DNA of 64,000 nt from CAXTPV01 sp965276715 (lineage in GTDB: Bacteria > Pseudomonadota > Alphaproteobacteria > Acetobacterales > Acetobacteraceae). Below, piece by piece: positions 8,447 to 17,533 of this stretch. Below the pieces are notes generated by a model. It did not search any database. It saw only the letters and a program-made list of their open reading frames with translations, and was not told where the DNA came from. Each line of letters opens with the position of its first letter. Position 1 is the first letter of the stretch. A program made the translations under genes and the position numbers. Where the stretch lies: positions 3,844,001-3,908,000 of the forward strand of contig OZ255622.1 in NCBI GenBank assembly GCA_965276715.1, read 5' to 3'.

Positions 8447-8809
8447 TCTAAATATGCCATTTGATGACGGCCATTGCTACTCCAACTGCGATATACCATG
8501 CCGAGATTTCTCCATATCGTGCTTCTCAACGCTGGCGATCAATCCGGGTCGCATTTTGCCCCGAAGTCCGGAGCGACCTCTAAACTCTCATGAAACAGTG
8601 CTCAACCGGGCGAAGTCCGAGTTGGCGTCAATCGGCATCGATTGCCGGCAGATTTTTCCGGCCCGGCAGAAAATGCAGGTCGCCCCGCCGGTAACGGTCC
8701 CGAACCGAGCCGAAATCCATCCAGAGGCGTGGCACGTCGCGTGCATTGATCGGATGCCGGGATGATCCGGTGGCTGCCGGCACCCAACGACCGATCGAGG
8801 AGATGCGTC
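8447..8809. other. 363-bp stretch with no convincing gene
   Basis: The frames open here on either strand have unlike-protein composition and overlap each other. The segment is less GC-rich on its left and becomes GC-rich toward 8700. It probably contains the junction between the defence island and the ligA region. I found no tRNA, direct repeat or integrase that would mark an attachment site. Confidence 0.5.
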
Positions 8810-9127
8810 ATGCACGTCCACCCACACGCGCACGGCGCGTCGCCCATCCGCCAGGATGCGAATGCGAACGGCGCGTCGTCACTGAACGCGACATCGCCGT
8901 TCTCCGTCATGGCGGACGGCGACGCGTCGACCACCAGCACGTCGGCGATGACGGACGCCGCCAAAAGCGCGGCGCCCGCGACCTCGTTCTCGGGCCTGGC
9001 CGGGAATCTCCAGGCCCTGCTGCTCGGCATCGGCCAGAACGGCACGGGCGCGGCGGCGGGGCAGGCCGTGCCCTCGGGTGAAGCGGGCGCCCTGCAAGCC
9101 TACGGACGGAACGGCCTGTTCGGCTGA
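8810..9127 (+). CDS. Hypothetical small Ala/Ser/Thr/Gly-rich protein (105 aa)
   Basis: The ATG at 8810 has GAGGAG eight bases upstream and begins MHVHPHAHGAS. The sequence is low in complexity, rich in Ala, Ser, Thr and Gly, with a more hydrophobic stretch FSGLAGNLQALLLGIGQ. No signal peptide or known domain was recognised; similar small, disordered-looking proteins are common in high-GC alphaproteobacteria. Its stop codon lies in one arm of a hairpin shared with the convergent ligA gene. Confidence 0.55.
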   Translation: MHVHPHAHGASPIRQDANANGASSLNATSPFSVMADGDASTTSTSAMTDAAKSAAPATSFSGLAGNLQALLLGIGQNGTGAAAGQAVPSGEAGALQAYGRNGLFG

Positions 9128-9141
9128 CGAAACCCGTCAGC
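9123..9141. terminator. Bidirectional hairpin holding the stop codons of two convergent genes
   Basis: GCTGACG (9123-9129) and CGTCAGC (9135-9141) are perfect 7-bp arms around a 5-base loop. The TGA of the small plus-strand gene (9125-9127) lies in the left arm and the TGA of ligA (complement of 9137-9139) in the right. There is no clear U-run on either side, so it may act as a weak terminator or protect both mRNA 3' ends. Confidence 0.5.
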
Positions 9142-11227
9142 TTCCGTCGACGATCGCTCGAAAACCTGCTTCGTCGACGGTCCTGATCTCGAGCTCCGCC
9201 GCGCGCCTGGCCTTGCTGCCGGCGTCGGCTCCCAGCACCACGAGGTCGGTCTTTTTCGAGACCGTATCGGTCACCCGCGCGCCGAGCCGCTCGGCGATGG
9301 CTTTCGCTTCCGGCCGCGTCATCGTCGCGAGCGAGCCGGTGAACACGATCGTCCGTCCCGACAGCGCGCCGGCTTCGGCTTGCTCGGGCAGGATCTCGAC
9401 CAGCTCGGCCGCCAAGGCGCGGACGACCGCGACGTTGCGCGCCTCGGCGAAGAACGCGACCACTTCCTCCGCGATCGCGCTGCCGATCCGCGCAATCCCG
9501 CCCAGCGACACGCGCGCCTCCGAACCGACCACGGCCGCGTCCATCATCGCCTGCAACCAGGTCTCGAAATCGCCGTAGTGCCTGGCAAGAAGCTTCGCGT
9601 TCGCCTCCCCGATCCGCCTGATGCCGAGTGCCAGGATCAGGCGGGCGAGCGCGATGTGTCGCCGCTCCTCGATCGCGCGCAGCAGGTTGCGCGTCGACTG
9701 CGCGCCCCATCCCTCGCGCGACGCGATCGTGTCCTGGTGGGCCCGGAGCCGGAAGATGTCGGCCGGTTCGTGGAGCAGCCCGTCGGCGATGAACTCGGCG
9801 ATCGTGCGTTCGCCGAGCCCCTCGATGTCGAACGCCGGCCGCGAGACGAAATGCGCCAGCCGCTCCGCCGCCTGCGCGGCACAAACGAGCCCGCCGGTGC
9901 AACGGCGCACTACTTCGCCGGGCGGTCGCACCGCCGCACTGCCGCAGACCGGGCAGGCCGTCAGCGGCTCGAACGCGGCGGCATCGTCCGGCCGATGGTC
10001 GAGCAGCACGTCGACGATCTGCGGGATGACGTCGCCCGCCCGCTGCAGCACCACCGTGTCGCCGATCCGGATGTCCTTGCGCGCGATCTCGTCCTCGTTG
10101 TGCAGCGTGGCGCGCGTGACCAGGACGCCGCCGACATTGACCGGATGCAGCCTGGCCACCGGCGTCAGCGCGCCGGTGCGCCCGACCTGGATCAGGATGT
10201 TCTCGAGCACGGTCGTCGCGCGTTCGGCCGGGAACTTCCAGGCCATCGCCCAGCGCGGCGCCCGGCCCGCGAACCCGAGACGCTGCTGCAGCGCGAGGTC
10301 GTCGATCTTGTAGACCACGCCGTCGATGTCGTAATCGAGCCCGGCGCGTTCGGCGGCCATCCGCGCCTGGAACTCCGCCGCCTCCGCCGCATCCGCGAGC
10401 CGTGTCGAACTCGGGTTGACCTCGAAACCCCATCCGGTCAGCCGTTGCAGGAACTCCGAGTGCGTGTGCGCCACCGGCTCGCTCGACAAGCCCTGCGCAT
10501 AGGCGAAGAGGGCCAGCGGGCGCGAGGCGGTGACGGACGCGTCGAGCTGACGGAGCGAGCCCGCCGCCGCGTTGCGCGGATTGGCGAATATCTTGCCGCC
10601 CGACGCCGCCTGGCGTTCGTTCAAGGCGAGAAATGCCGCCTTGCCGAGAAAGATCTCGCCGCGGATCTCGATCGCGTCGGGTGCGGCGCCGCGCAGCCGC
10701 CGCGGCACCGCGCGGCCGAGCGCACGGATGTTCGCCGTCACGTCCTCTCCCGTGATGCCGTCGCCGCGCGTCGCCGCGCGTGCGAGCCGGCCGCGCTCGT
10801 AGGTCAGCGAGATCGACAATCCGTCGATCTTGGGCTCGCCCACCAGCGGCAGCGCCGCGTCCTTGGCCAGACCGAGGAAGCGCCGCGCGCGGGTGTCGAA
10901 GGCGCGGAAATCGTCCTCGTCGAAGACATTGTCGAGCGAGAGCATCGGCACGGCATGCCTGGCACCGGCAAACGCGCCCTCCGGGGCCGCGCCGACCCGT
11001 GCCGACGGACTATCGGGACGGATCAGTTCCGGATAGCGCCGCTCGATCGCCGCGTTGCGCCGCCGCAATGCGTCGTAGGACGCGTCGTCGATCTCGGGCG
11101 CGTCCTCCTGGTGATAGAGCCTGTCGTGGCGTGCGATCTCGATCGCGAGCGCCTCGAGCTCTGAGCGCGCCTCGGCCTCGTCCAGCGTGTCCAGGTCGCT
11201 CGCGCCAGGTGCCTGCAGGTCGCTCAC
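9137..11227 (-). CDS. ligA: NAD-dependent DNA ligase LigA
   Basis: A 696-residue NAD+-dependent ligase that seals nicks during replication and repair. The adenylated lysine is in KIDG (K133), preceded by an N-terminal Ia-type region (HDRLYHQEDAPEIDD). A four-Cys zinc finger begins CPVCGSAAV, helix-hairpin-helix repeats follow (LGIRRIGEANAKLLA), and a BRCT domain closes the protein (LSGRTIVFTGSL). The start is GTG at 11227, inside a GTGA overlap with the stop of the upstream gene; a longer open frame further upstream is a shadow of that gene. Length and domain order are normal. Confidence 0.97.
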   Translation of the reverse strand: MSDLQAPGASDLDTLDEAEARSELEALAIEIARHDRLYHQEDAPEIDDASYDALRRRNAAIERRYPELIRPDSPSARVGAAPEGAFAGARHAVPMLSLDNVFDEDDFRAFDTRARRFLGLAKDAALPLVGEPKIDGLSISLTYERGRLARAATRGDGITGEDVTANIRALGRAVPRRLRGAAPDAIEIRGEIFLGKAAFLALNERQAASGGKIFANPRNAAAGSLRQLDASVTASRPLALFAYAQGLSSEPVAHTHSEFLQRLTGWGFEVNPSSTRLADAAEAAEFQARMAAERAGLDYDIDGVVYKIDDLALQQRLGFAGRAPRWAMAWKFPAERATTVLENILIQVGRTGALTPVARLHPVNVGGVLVTRATLHNEDEIARKDIRIGDTVVLQRAGDVIPQIVDVLLDHRPDDAAAFEPLTACPVCGSAAVRPPGEVVRRCTGGLVCAAQAAERLAHFVSRPAFDIEGLGERTIAEFIADGLLHEPADIFRLRAHQDTIASREGWGAQSTRNLLRAIEERRHIALARLILALGIRRIGEANAKLLARHYGDFETWLQAMMDAAVVGSEARVSLGGIARIGSAIAEEVVAFFAEARNVAVVRALAAELVEILPEQAEAGALSGRTIVFTGSLATMTRPEAKAIAERLGARVTDTVSKKTDLVVLGADAGSKARRAAELEIRTVDEAGFRAIVDGS

Positions 11228-12696
11228 GCCATGATCTCGTGGCGCTCGCCCGGCGCCATCGCGGCGGACAGGATCTCGACCTGGTCGAGCGCCAGCACGC
11301 CGGTGGTCGACTGCAGGCGCACCATCCGTACGCGCCAGGGACGCCCGCGCGCCTCGAAGGTGTGCGGATGGCCGTCGATCCCGCCGATCGGGTCCGTGCG
11401 GTCCCGATCGTCCAGCACCGTCCAGTCGCGCGCGTCGATCGAACCCAGCAGCCGCAGGCCGGCGGCCCGCTGGTCGCCCGAGATCGGCCCGTGCACCCGG
11501 ACCGCCTCGATCTCGACGACGCTTGCGAACTCGGCCTGCCACCAGGGATACTGGCTGCCCGCGATCAGCGCCTGGGCCGCGCCCGTCAACAGGCCGCCCA
11601 CGAGAAGGGCGGCTTCGCTCTCGTCGGAGCATGTGCACGCGACCGCCGCCGGACCGAGATCGGGCCTGGCACCATCGGGCGTCATGTCGCAGGCGAGGCG
11701 GCGGCTGACGATCAGGCGGCGCATCGCGCGCGCATACGCCTCGCCCAGTGCCGCCGCATCGTGCGTGTCCCCGGTCGGACACAGGGTGAGCGTGTCGTGG
11801 CCGCACAGCGCGTCGATGTTCAGCGCGTCGCGCGAGGGGGCCGGGCACAGCACCATCCGCGATCCCGCCGCGCGAAAGGCGGCCGCGCGGTCGCCGATGC
11901 CCGCCATGCCGGCGGGCGCGGTGGAGGACAGCAGCGCCGCCGCGCGGACGCGTCCGAGCAGGGCCGCGAACGACATCTCGCCCGGATGGATCACCGTGAC
12001 GCCGTGCCGGCGCAGCGTTTCGTCGAACTCCTCCTCGCGCGCGATCGCCGGCACGGCCTCGCGCGCGGAGGAGAGGTGCAGCGGCGCGCGTCCGAGATCG
12101 GCGGGCAGCGTCCGGCCCGCGAGCCGGATCGCCAACGTCGCCGCGAGCCGTCCGTAGGCCGGGAAGGCGAGGCGGCCGGTCTCGAAGGCGGGTGCCGGCA
12201 CGATCACGCACTCGAGCCGCGTCGGACGGTCGAGTACGACGCAATCGGCGGGATCGACCCCGAGCGCGCGCAAGGCGGCGCCGACGACCGGCGTGTCGAA
12301 CAGGTCGGCGACCGGCGCGCGGGCATGGACCAGCAGCCGCAACTGGCCCGGCCGGGTCGCATGGCTCCAGAAGCGCGACAGCGCGCCCGACAGGAACTCA
12401 CCCGCCTCGAGCAGGCCGCCATAGACATGCACCACGCCCGCCTCGGCCGGGCGCGCGTCACGGATGGCGTCGAGGGGTGCCGTCCAGCAGCCCGACGACG
12501 GCTCGGGTGCCCCGTCCGCGCCATCGATCCAGTGCGCGGCGGAGACGATTAGCCGGTCGCCCGCATCGTAGAGTCCCCAGCCGTGCCGGTCCCAATCCCC
12601 GGCCGCCGGCACGTACAGCGCGCGCCGGCAGATCTCGATCGCCGGCTCCGCCTCGATGATCCGCGCGTGGCCGGAACGGCTTCTCGTCAGTGTCAT
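11224..12696 (-). CDS. GT61-like glycosyltransferase with a C-terminal discoidin-like (F5/8 type C) domain
   Basis: A 490-residue protein lying between recN and ligA. Residues about 160-265 resemble GT61/DUF563 glycosyltransferases: LECVIVPAPAFE, then AYGRLAATLA, then LHLSSAREA and FDETLRRHGVTVIHPGEMSF. Residues about 355-475 look like a discoidin-type carbohydrate-binding fold (YPWWQAEFASVVEIEAVRVH through VRMVRLQSTTGVLALDQVEI). It may therefore modify or bind a cell-surface polysaccharide. The ATG has AGGAGG six bases upstream. It is 12 bases after the recN stop and overlaps ligA as GTGA, so it is firmly part of that operon. The assignment rests on pattern resemblance only. Confidence 0.65.
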   Translation of the reverse strand: MTLTRSRSGHARIIEAEPAIEICRRALYVPAAGDWDRHGWGLYDAGDRLIVSAAHWIDGADGAPEPSSGCWTAPLDAIRDARPAEAGVVHVYGGLLEAGEFLSGALSRFWSHATRPGQLRLLVHARAPVADLFDTPVVGAALRALGVDPADCVVLDRPTRLECVIVPAPAFETGRLAFPAYGRLAATLAIRLAGRTLPADLGRAPLHLSSAREAVPAIAREEEFDETLRRHGVTVIHPGEMSFAALLGRVRAAALLSSTAPAGMAGIGDRAAAFRAAGSRMVLCPAPSRDALNIDALCGHDTLTLCPTGDTHDAAALGEAYARAMRRLIVSRRLACDMTPDGARPDLGPAAVACTCSDESEAALLVGGLLTGAAQALIAGSQYPWWQAEFASVVEIEAVRVHGPISGDQRAAGLRLLGSIDARDWTVLDDRDRTDPIGGIDGHPHTFEARGRPWRVRMVRLQSTTGVLALDQVEILSAAMAPGERHEIMA

Positions 12697-12708
12697 CGGT
12701 CCTCCTGG

Positions 12709-14409
12709 TCACCGGTTCGCTGACGCCAGCCGGAGCGTCGGGTCCGGCGGCTTGCCGAGCAGGCTGGACGCGGCGGCGCGCGCCGCATCGGTCACGCGCG
12801 CGCCGGCCAGCATGCGCGCGATCTCCTCGCGACGCGCCGCCGCGTCGAGCACCGTGACGTCGGTCATGGTCAGCCCGCGCGCGACCCGCTTGGCCACATG
12901 CAGATGATGATCGCCGCGCGCCGCGACCTGCGGCGAGTGCGTCACCACCAGCACCTGGCGGCTGGCAGCGACGAGCGCCAGCCGTTCGCCGACCGCGGAC
13001 GCGGTGGCACCGCCGACACCGGAATCGACCTCGTCGAAGACGAGCGTGCCCACCGGCGAGCCGGCCGCCAGCACCACCTTGAGCGCCAGCATCAGCCGCG
13101 ACAGCTCGCCGCCCGAGGCGACCCGCCCGAGAGGGCCGGGCGCCTGGCCGGGGTTGGCCGCGATCAGGAACGACACCTGGTCGGCGCCTGCCTCGCTCCA
13201 GTCGCCTTCGGGCAGCAGACCGGTCTCGACGACGAAACGCGCGCGTTCGAGCTTGAGCGGGGCCAATTCGGCCATCACCGCGTGCTCGAGCGATCGTCCG
13301 GCCGCGCGGCGTGCCTCGGTCAGCCGCCCGCAGCACGCGGTGAACGCCGCGCGCGCGCGGGCCGCCTCCGCCCGCAGCTCCTCGATGCCGCGCGTCCCGG
13401 CGTCGAGCGACGCGATCCGCGCGCGCAGCGATCCGAGGAACCCGGGCAGCTCCGCGGGCGGCACGCCGTGTTTCCGGCCGGCGGCGCGCAGCGCGAACAG
13501 GCGCACCTCGGCCTGTTCGAGCGCACGCGGGTCCGCCTCCGTCTCGGCCGCCAGCCGGCTGAGCAGGCTCTCCGCGTCCGCCAGCGCCTCTTCCGCGCGT
13601 TCGAGCGACGCCGCGGCGTCGGCGGCGCCCGCGGACTGCTCGAGACGCGACAGGGCGCGGGCGGCCGCTCGCAGCGACGCCGCCGGACCCGCGCGCCGGT
13701 CGCGCGGCGACAGTTCGGCGAGGGCCGCCGCGACCGCCTCGGCACGCCGCTCGCCCTGCTGCAGGTCCACCCGCAGGGCCGCGAGCCGGTCCTCCTCGTC
13801 GGGCACCGGGTCGAGTGCCGCAAGCTCGCCTTCCGACGCGCGCAGCCAGTCCTCCTCGCGCGCGGCACTGTCGATCGCGGCCCGGGCCGCGGTCAGCCGC
13901 TCGGCGAGCGCCCGCCATTCCCGGTGCAGGGCCCGTGCCTCGATCGGCAGCGCGCCGTCGACCCCGAACAAATCGAGCAGGCCGCGATGGGTCGCGGGAT
14001 CGGCCAGCCCCATCTGCTCGTGCTGGCCCTGCACCTCGACGAGCAGGGCGCCCACCCTCCTGAGCAGTCCGGCGCCCACCGCCTGGTCGTTGACGAAGGC
14101 GCGCGAGCGTCCGTCGCGGCCGACCGACCGGCGCAGCACGATCGCGTCGTCGTCGATGTCGCTCTCGGCCAGCAGCAGGCGGGCCGGATGGCGCTCGTCG
14201 ACCGAAAAGCTGGCGCTGACCGCGCACAGATCCGCGCCCTCGCGGATCAGGCCGGGACCCGCCCGTTCGCCGAGTGCCAGGCCCAGACTGTCGAGCAGGA
14301 TCGACTTGCCCGCGCCGGTCTCGCCGGTCAGCACGGTCAGACCCGTGCCCAGCTCGAGCTCGAGGCGCTCGATCAGCACCACATCCCTGACCGAAAGCGC
14401 CGTCAGCAT
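12709..14409 (-). CDS. recN: DNA repair protein RecN
   Basis: A 566-residue SMC-like ATPase acting in double-strand break repair. The Walker A GETGAGKS lies at about residue 29, a long coiled-coil middle is rich in Ala, Arg and Glu, and the C-terminal ATPase half has LGRVASGGELSRLMLALK (ABC signature) and TLVFDEVDSGVGG (Walker B). The frame is open to 14457, but MLTALSVRDVVLIERLELE is the conserved beginning, so ATG 14409 was chosen. It heads the recN-GT61-ligA unit; a 101-bp divergent gap separates it from the YidB gene. Confidence 0.96.
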   Translation of the reverse strand: MLTALSVRDVVLIERLELELGTGLTVLTGETGAGKSILLDSLGLALGERAGPGLIREGADLCAVSASFSVDERHPARLLLAESDIDDDAIVLRRSVGRDGRSRAFVNDQAVGAGLLRRVGALLVEVQGQHEQMGLADPATHRGLLDLFGVDGALPIEARALHREWRALAERLTAARAAIDSAAREEDWLRASEGELAALDPVPDEEDRLAALRVDLQQGERRAEAVAAALAELSPRDRRAGPAASLRAAARALSRLEQSAGAADAAASLERAEEALADAESLLSRLAAETEADPRALEQAEVRLFALRAAGRKHGVPPAELPGFLGSLRARIASLDAGTRGIEELRAEAARARAAFTACCGRLTEARRAAGRSLEHAVMAELAPLKLERARFVVETGLLPEGDWSEAGADQVSFLIAANPGQAPGPLGRVASGGELSRLMLALKVVLAAGSPVGTLVFDEVDSGVGGATASAVGERLALVAASRQVLVVTHSPQVAARGDHHLHVAKRVARGLTMTDVTVLDAAARREEIARMLAGARVTDAARAAASSLLGKPPDPTLRLASANR

Positions 14410-14510
14410 GGGTGCAACATGGCGCGATCGGGTGGGCCGCGCAAAGTGCGCTTGCATGATCGCCCGGCAGCGATGAACGTGCCGGTCATGACACCGCGAG
14501 GAGACCAGGC

Positions 14511-14879
14511 ATGAGCGGCTTTCTCGGCAGGGCGCTGGGCGAACTCACCGGCTCGTTCGGCGGCCAGGAACAGACGCCGAACGCCGGCAACCTGCTCAAC
14601 GACGTCATGTCGAATTCCGGCGGCGTGCAGGGCTTGCTCGGCCAGTTCGAGCAGTCCGGTTTCGGCGATCATGTCCGCTCCTGGATCGGCAACGGCGAGA
14701 ACTGGCCGATCTCGCCGCAGGAGATCGAACAGGTCATCCCTCCCGACCGGCTCGACCAGCTCGCCCAGGCGCATGGCGTGCCGGCCGGCGCCGTCTCGTC
14801 CGTCCTGGCCCAGCTTCTGCCCCATGCCGTCAGCGCGGCGACACCGGACGGCACGGTCCCGGCGTCCGGCCAGACTTGA
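14511..14879 (+). CDS. YidB-family (DUF937) protein
   Basis: A 122-residue YidB-like protein of unknown role. The family pattern is clear: N-terminal LLNDVMSNSGGVQGLLGQFEQSGFGD, then SWIGNGENWPISPQEIEQVI and LDQLAQAHGV. GAGGAG lies eight bases before the ATG. It starts a short plus-strand operon (YidB, DUF427, DUF2256) set between recN and bamD; its stop overlaps the start of the next gene. Confidence 0.85.
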   Translation: MSGFLGRALGELTGSFGGQEQTPNAGNLLNDVMSNSGGVQGLLGQFEQSGFGDHVRSWIGNGENWPISPQEIEQVIPPDRLDQLAQAHGVPAGAVSSVLAQLLPHAVSAATPDGTVPASGQT

Positions 14880-15346
14880 GCCTCCCTCCGGAAAGCGTGT
14901 GGGATTACCCGCGGCCGCCGCGCCTCGAGCGCGTGCCGCAGGAGGTCAGCATCGCCTTCGCCGGCCGCGCGATCGCGCGCACGACCGAGGCGTGGCGCGT
15001 GCTCGAGACCAGCCATCCGCCGACCTACTACTTGCCACCCGGCTGCTTCACCGACTGCGAGATGGTCAGGGCGCCGGGCGGCTCGTTCTGCGAATGGAAA
15101 GGGCGCGCGGTCTACTGGTCGATCGTGGCCGGCGGCCGGACGGCGGAGGCGGTCGCATGGAGCTATCCCGATCCAACCGAGCCGTTCGCGGCGATCGCCG
15201 ATCATCTGGCGCTGTACTGCGCGGCGATGGAATGCCTGGTCGGCGGCGAGCCCGCAACGCCGCAGCCGGGCGGCTTCTATGGCGGCTGGGTGACGGCCAA
15301 CCTGCGCGGCCCGTTCAAGGGCGGCCCCGGTTCCGCGGGCTGGTGA
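14876..15346 (+). CDS. DUF427 domain protein
   Basis: A 156-residue protein of the DUF427 family, whose function is unknown. Typical features are VWDYPRPPRLE at the start, HPPTYYLPP, GSFCEWKGRAVYW and AWSYPDP. The start is a TTG at 14876 that overlaps the YidB stop as TTGA, implying coupled translation. The stop overlaps the GTG of the next gene. Confidence 0.85.
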   Translation: MSLPPESVWDYPRPPRLERVPQEVSIAFAGRAIARTTEAWRVLETSHPPTYYLPPGCFTDCEMVRAPGGSFCEWKGRAVYWSIVAGGRTAEAVAWSYPDPTEPFAAIADHLALYCAAMECLVGGEPATPQPGGFYGGWVTANLRGPFKGGPGSAGW

Positions 15347-15504
15347 CGCGCGGCGGCCCGATCGCGTCCAGACCGAAGAAGGCCGAATTGCCACGCAAGG
15401 TCTGCGCCCGCTGCGGCCGGCCGTTCACGTGGCGGCGGAAATGGGCGCGCGACTGGGAGGCGGTGCGGTATTGCTCGGATGCTTGCAGGGAGCAGGCGAA
15501 ATAG
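15343..15504 (+). CDS. DUF2256 domain protein (53 aa, zinc-ribbon-like)
   Basis: A very small protein with KVCARCGRPFTWRRKW and YCSDACR, a four-Cys, metal-binding-type DUF2256 domain. The GTG at 15343 overlaps the DUF427 stop as GTGA. The gene ends three bases before the convergent bamD stop. Function is unknown; the family is often found near cryptochrome/photolyase-type genes, none of which is seen here. Confidence 0.8.
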   Translation: MTRGGPIASRPKKAELPRKVCARCGRPFTWRRKWARDWEAVRYCSDACREQAK

Positions 15505-15507
15505 GCG

Positions 15508-16362
15508 TCAGAACAGGCCGAGGAAACCGGACCGCCGCTTCGGCGGCACGCCCGCGTCGGCGACGTTCGCTTCGCGCAGATCGGCGTATGCCGCCTGATA
15601 CCACTGGCTGCCGGGATAGTTGTAGCCCAGCACCGACGCGGTTCGCCGCGCCTGGTCGACCAGCCCGAGCTTGAGATAGCATTCGGTCAGGCGCTCCAGC
15701 GCCTCGGCGACATGGTTCGTGGTCTGGAAATCCTGCACCACGCGCTGGTAGCGGTTGATTGCCGCCTCGTAGAGATGCTGGCGTTCGTAGTAGCGCCCGA
15801 TCAGCATCTCCTTGCCGGCCAGATGGTCGCGGCACAGATCGATCTTGAGCGAGGCGTCGCGCGCATAGGGCGTGTCGGGATACCGGTTCACCACTTCCTG
15901 CAGCGCCGTCATCGCCTGCTGCGTGCCGCGCTGGTCGCGCTGGATGTCGGCGATCTGCTCGTAGAAGCACAATGCACGCAGATAGTAGGCATAGGCGGCG
16001 TCGTTGCTCATCGGATGGAGCGAGATGTAGTGGTCGAGCTGCGCGATCGCCTCGGCGTAGGAATCGTTCTGGTAGTTGGCGAAGCCTTCCATCAGCTGCG
16101 CGTTGCTGGCCCATGGCGAATAGGGATAGTTCTGCTGGACAAGGTCGAACTGCGTGACCGACTGCTCGTAGTTGCCGGCGCGCAGCTTCTCGATGCCCGA
16201 ATTATACAGTTCCTCGGCCGACATCTGCGACACGTCCGGCGGCTTGACCGCCTGCTTGGACGGGCCGCTGAACGGGTTGATCGCGTCGAGCGCGCCGCAG
16301 CCCGACAGGAGCGTCGCGAGAGCCAAGGCGAACCAGAACGGGCGAGACGGGCTCGGCTTCAT
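15508..16362 (-). CDS. bamD: Outer membrane assembly lipoprotein BamD
   Basis: A 284-residue lipoprotein of the BAM complex, which inserts beta-barrel proteins into the outer membrane. A signal peptide ends in the lipobox LLSGC, and TPR helices follow (AEELYNSGIEKLRAGNYEQ, and YPYSPWASNAQLMEGFANYQ, which is typical of BamD). The frame can start at TTG 16377, but ATG 16362 gives a standard lipoprotein signal peptide. It lies 62 bases after lpxC in the same direction; TATAAG at 16389-16394 in that gap could be the -10 of an internal promoter. Confidence 0.94.
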   Translation of the reverse strand: MKPSPSRPFWFALALATLLSGCGALDAINPFSGPSKQAVKPPDVSQMSAEELYNSGIEKLRAGNYEQSVTQFDLVQQNYPYSPWASNAQLMEGFANYQNDSYAEAIAQLDHYISLHPMSNDAAYAYYLRALCFYEQIADIQRDQRGTQQAMTALQEVVNRYPDTPYARDASLKIDLCRDHLAGKEMLIGRYYERQHLYEAAINRYQRVVQDFQTTNHVAEALERLTECYLKLGLVDQARRTASVLGYNYPGSQWYQAAYADLREANVADAGVPPKRRSGFLGLF

Positions 16363-16424
16363 GCGACGGTCATCCAACGTACGCGCGCCTTATATCACGC
16401 GCTCGCGAGGCGAGAAGACCGCTC

Positions 16425-17429
16425 TCAGGCGGCCCGGCTCGCCGCGACCGGCATGGCCCTGAGTGTCAGGAGCCGCCAGTTCGCCGGATGCGCGAACAGC
16501 GCCCGCAGCACCCTGTTGTTCAGGCCATGGCCGCTACGATGGCCGGTGAACCGGCCGACGAGCGGCGCGCCGGCCAGTGCGAGGTCGCCGACCGCGTCGA
16601 GCATCTTGTGCCGGACGAACTCGTCCGCGCGGCGCAGCCCGTTCGGGTTCAGCACCCTGTCGCCGTCGACCACGACGGCGTTGTCGAGCGATCCGCCGCG
16701 AGCCAGTCCCGCGTCGCGCAGACGGTCGATCTCGTGCGCCATCGTGAACGTGCGCGCGTCAGCGAGCTCGCTTGCGAAGCGGGCGGCGTCGAGCGCCTCG
16801 ATGGCGAGCGACTGCCGGCCAATCGCGGCCGCCTCGAAATCGATCGACAAGTCGAGCGAGAAGCCCGGACCGGGCGAGAGCTGCGCGAAGGCCGGCCCGT
16901 CGGCGACCCGGACCGTGCGTCGCACCTCGATCACCCGCCGCGGCGCCGGCTGCGCGACGATGCCGGCGCGGTCGATCATCGCGAGGAAGCCGCGCGACGA
17001 GCCGTCCATGATCGGCAGTTCCGGCCCGTCGACCTCGATCCGCGCATTGTCGACGCCGCTCGCACTCAGCGCCGCCATCAGGTGCTCGATGGTGCCGACA
17101 CGGAGCGCGGGATCGGCAGGCGAGGCGAGAACTGTGCACAGATGGGTCTCGGCCACCATGTCGAACCGGGCGGGCAGCGATGCATCGAGGTCGAGACGGT
17201 GGAACACCACGCCGGTGCCCGCCGCCGCCGGCGTGATCGTCAGCCGCACGGGCCGGCCAGCATGAAGTCCGGTGCCCTCGCAATCGACTCGCCGCCGCAA
17301 CGTGAACTGACGCGGCCCGGTCGGGAGCTCGGCGCCCAGCCGGGACGCGCGTCCGAGCAATGTGTCCTGCGTCCGCGCCAATCGTCCGGATGCGAATCGT
17401 TCGGCCAAGGCGGGCTCCGGGTCAGTCAT
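16425..17429 (-). CDS. lpxC: UDP-3-O-acyl-N-acetylglucosamine deacetylase LpxC
   Basis: A 334-residue zinc enzyme that commits UDP-3-O-acyl-GlcNAc to lipid A synthesis. The pattern CEGTGLHAGRPVRL lies near residue 52, EHLMAAL carries the first zinc His, and LDAVGDLALAGAPLVG with FTGHRSGH holds the remaining zinc and catalytic residues. About 40 residues precede the usual beginning (FTLRRRVDCEGTGLH), so the first 30-40 may be an extension or the start may be internal. It is the first gene of the lpxC-bamD segment and is divergent from the CDF gene. Confidence 0.96.
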   Translation of the reverse strand: MTDPEPALAERFASGRLARTQDTLLGRASRLGAELPTGPRQFTLRRRVDCEGTGLHAGRPVRLTITPAAAGTGVVFHRLDLDASLPARFDMVAETHLCTVLASPADPALRVGTIEHLMAALSASGVDNARIEVDGPELPIMDGSSRGFLAMIDRAGIVAQPAPRRVIEVRRTVRVADGPAFAQLSPGPGFSLDLSIDFEAAAIGRQSLAIEALDAARFASELADARTFTMAHEIDRLRDAGLARGGSLDNAVVVDGDRVLNPNGLRRADEFVRHKMLDAVGDLALAGAPLVGRFTGHRSGHGLNNRVLRALFAHPANWRLLTLRAMPVAASRAA

Positions 17430-17533
17430 GGGAGCGTGTTACGTGTCTCCCGAGCGCACGCCCAGTCAATGTTTGTTGCGTGATGTTTCGCCTCTAAGCA
17501 CCTGATAAGTCCTGGTTCATCAAGGGGAACGCG

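Noticed and set aside
8406..8765. Possible 119-residue plus-strand gene
   Set aside because: Poor codon pattern, no ribosome binding site, random-looking Cys and Arg content.
8023..8809. Attachment site of the defence island
   Set aside because: No tRNA, integrase or flanking direct repeat was found, and the left edge of the island lies outside the window.
11228..12244. N-terminal extension of the ligA frame up to 12244
   Set aside because: The extension overlaps the GT61-like gene in another frame and has no ligase features; ligA starts at GTG 11227.
9380..12552. Two plus-strand frames of about 590 codons opposite ligA and the GT61-like gene
   Set aside because: They follow the codon phase of the genes on the other strand, are Arg/Pro-rich and show no motifs.
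12898..14514. Long plus-strand frames (about 490-540 codons) opposite recN
   Set aside because: Shadow of recN, with unlike-protein composition.
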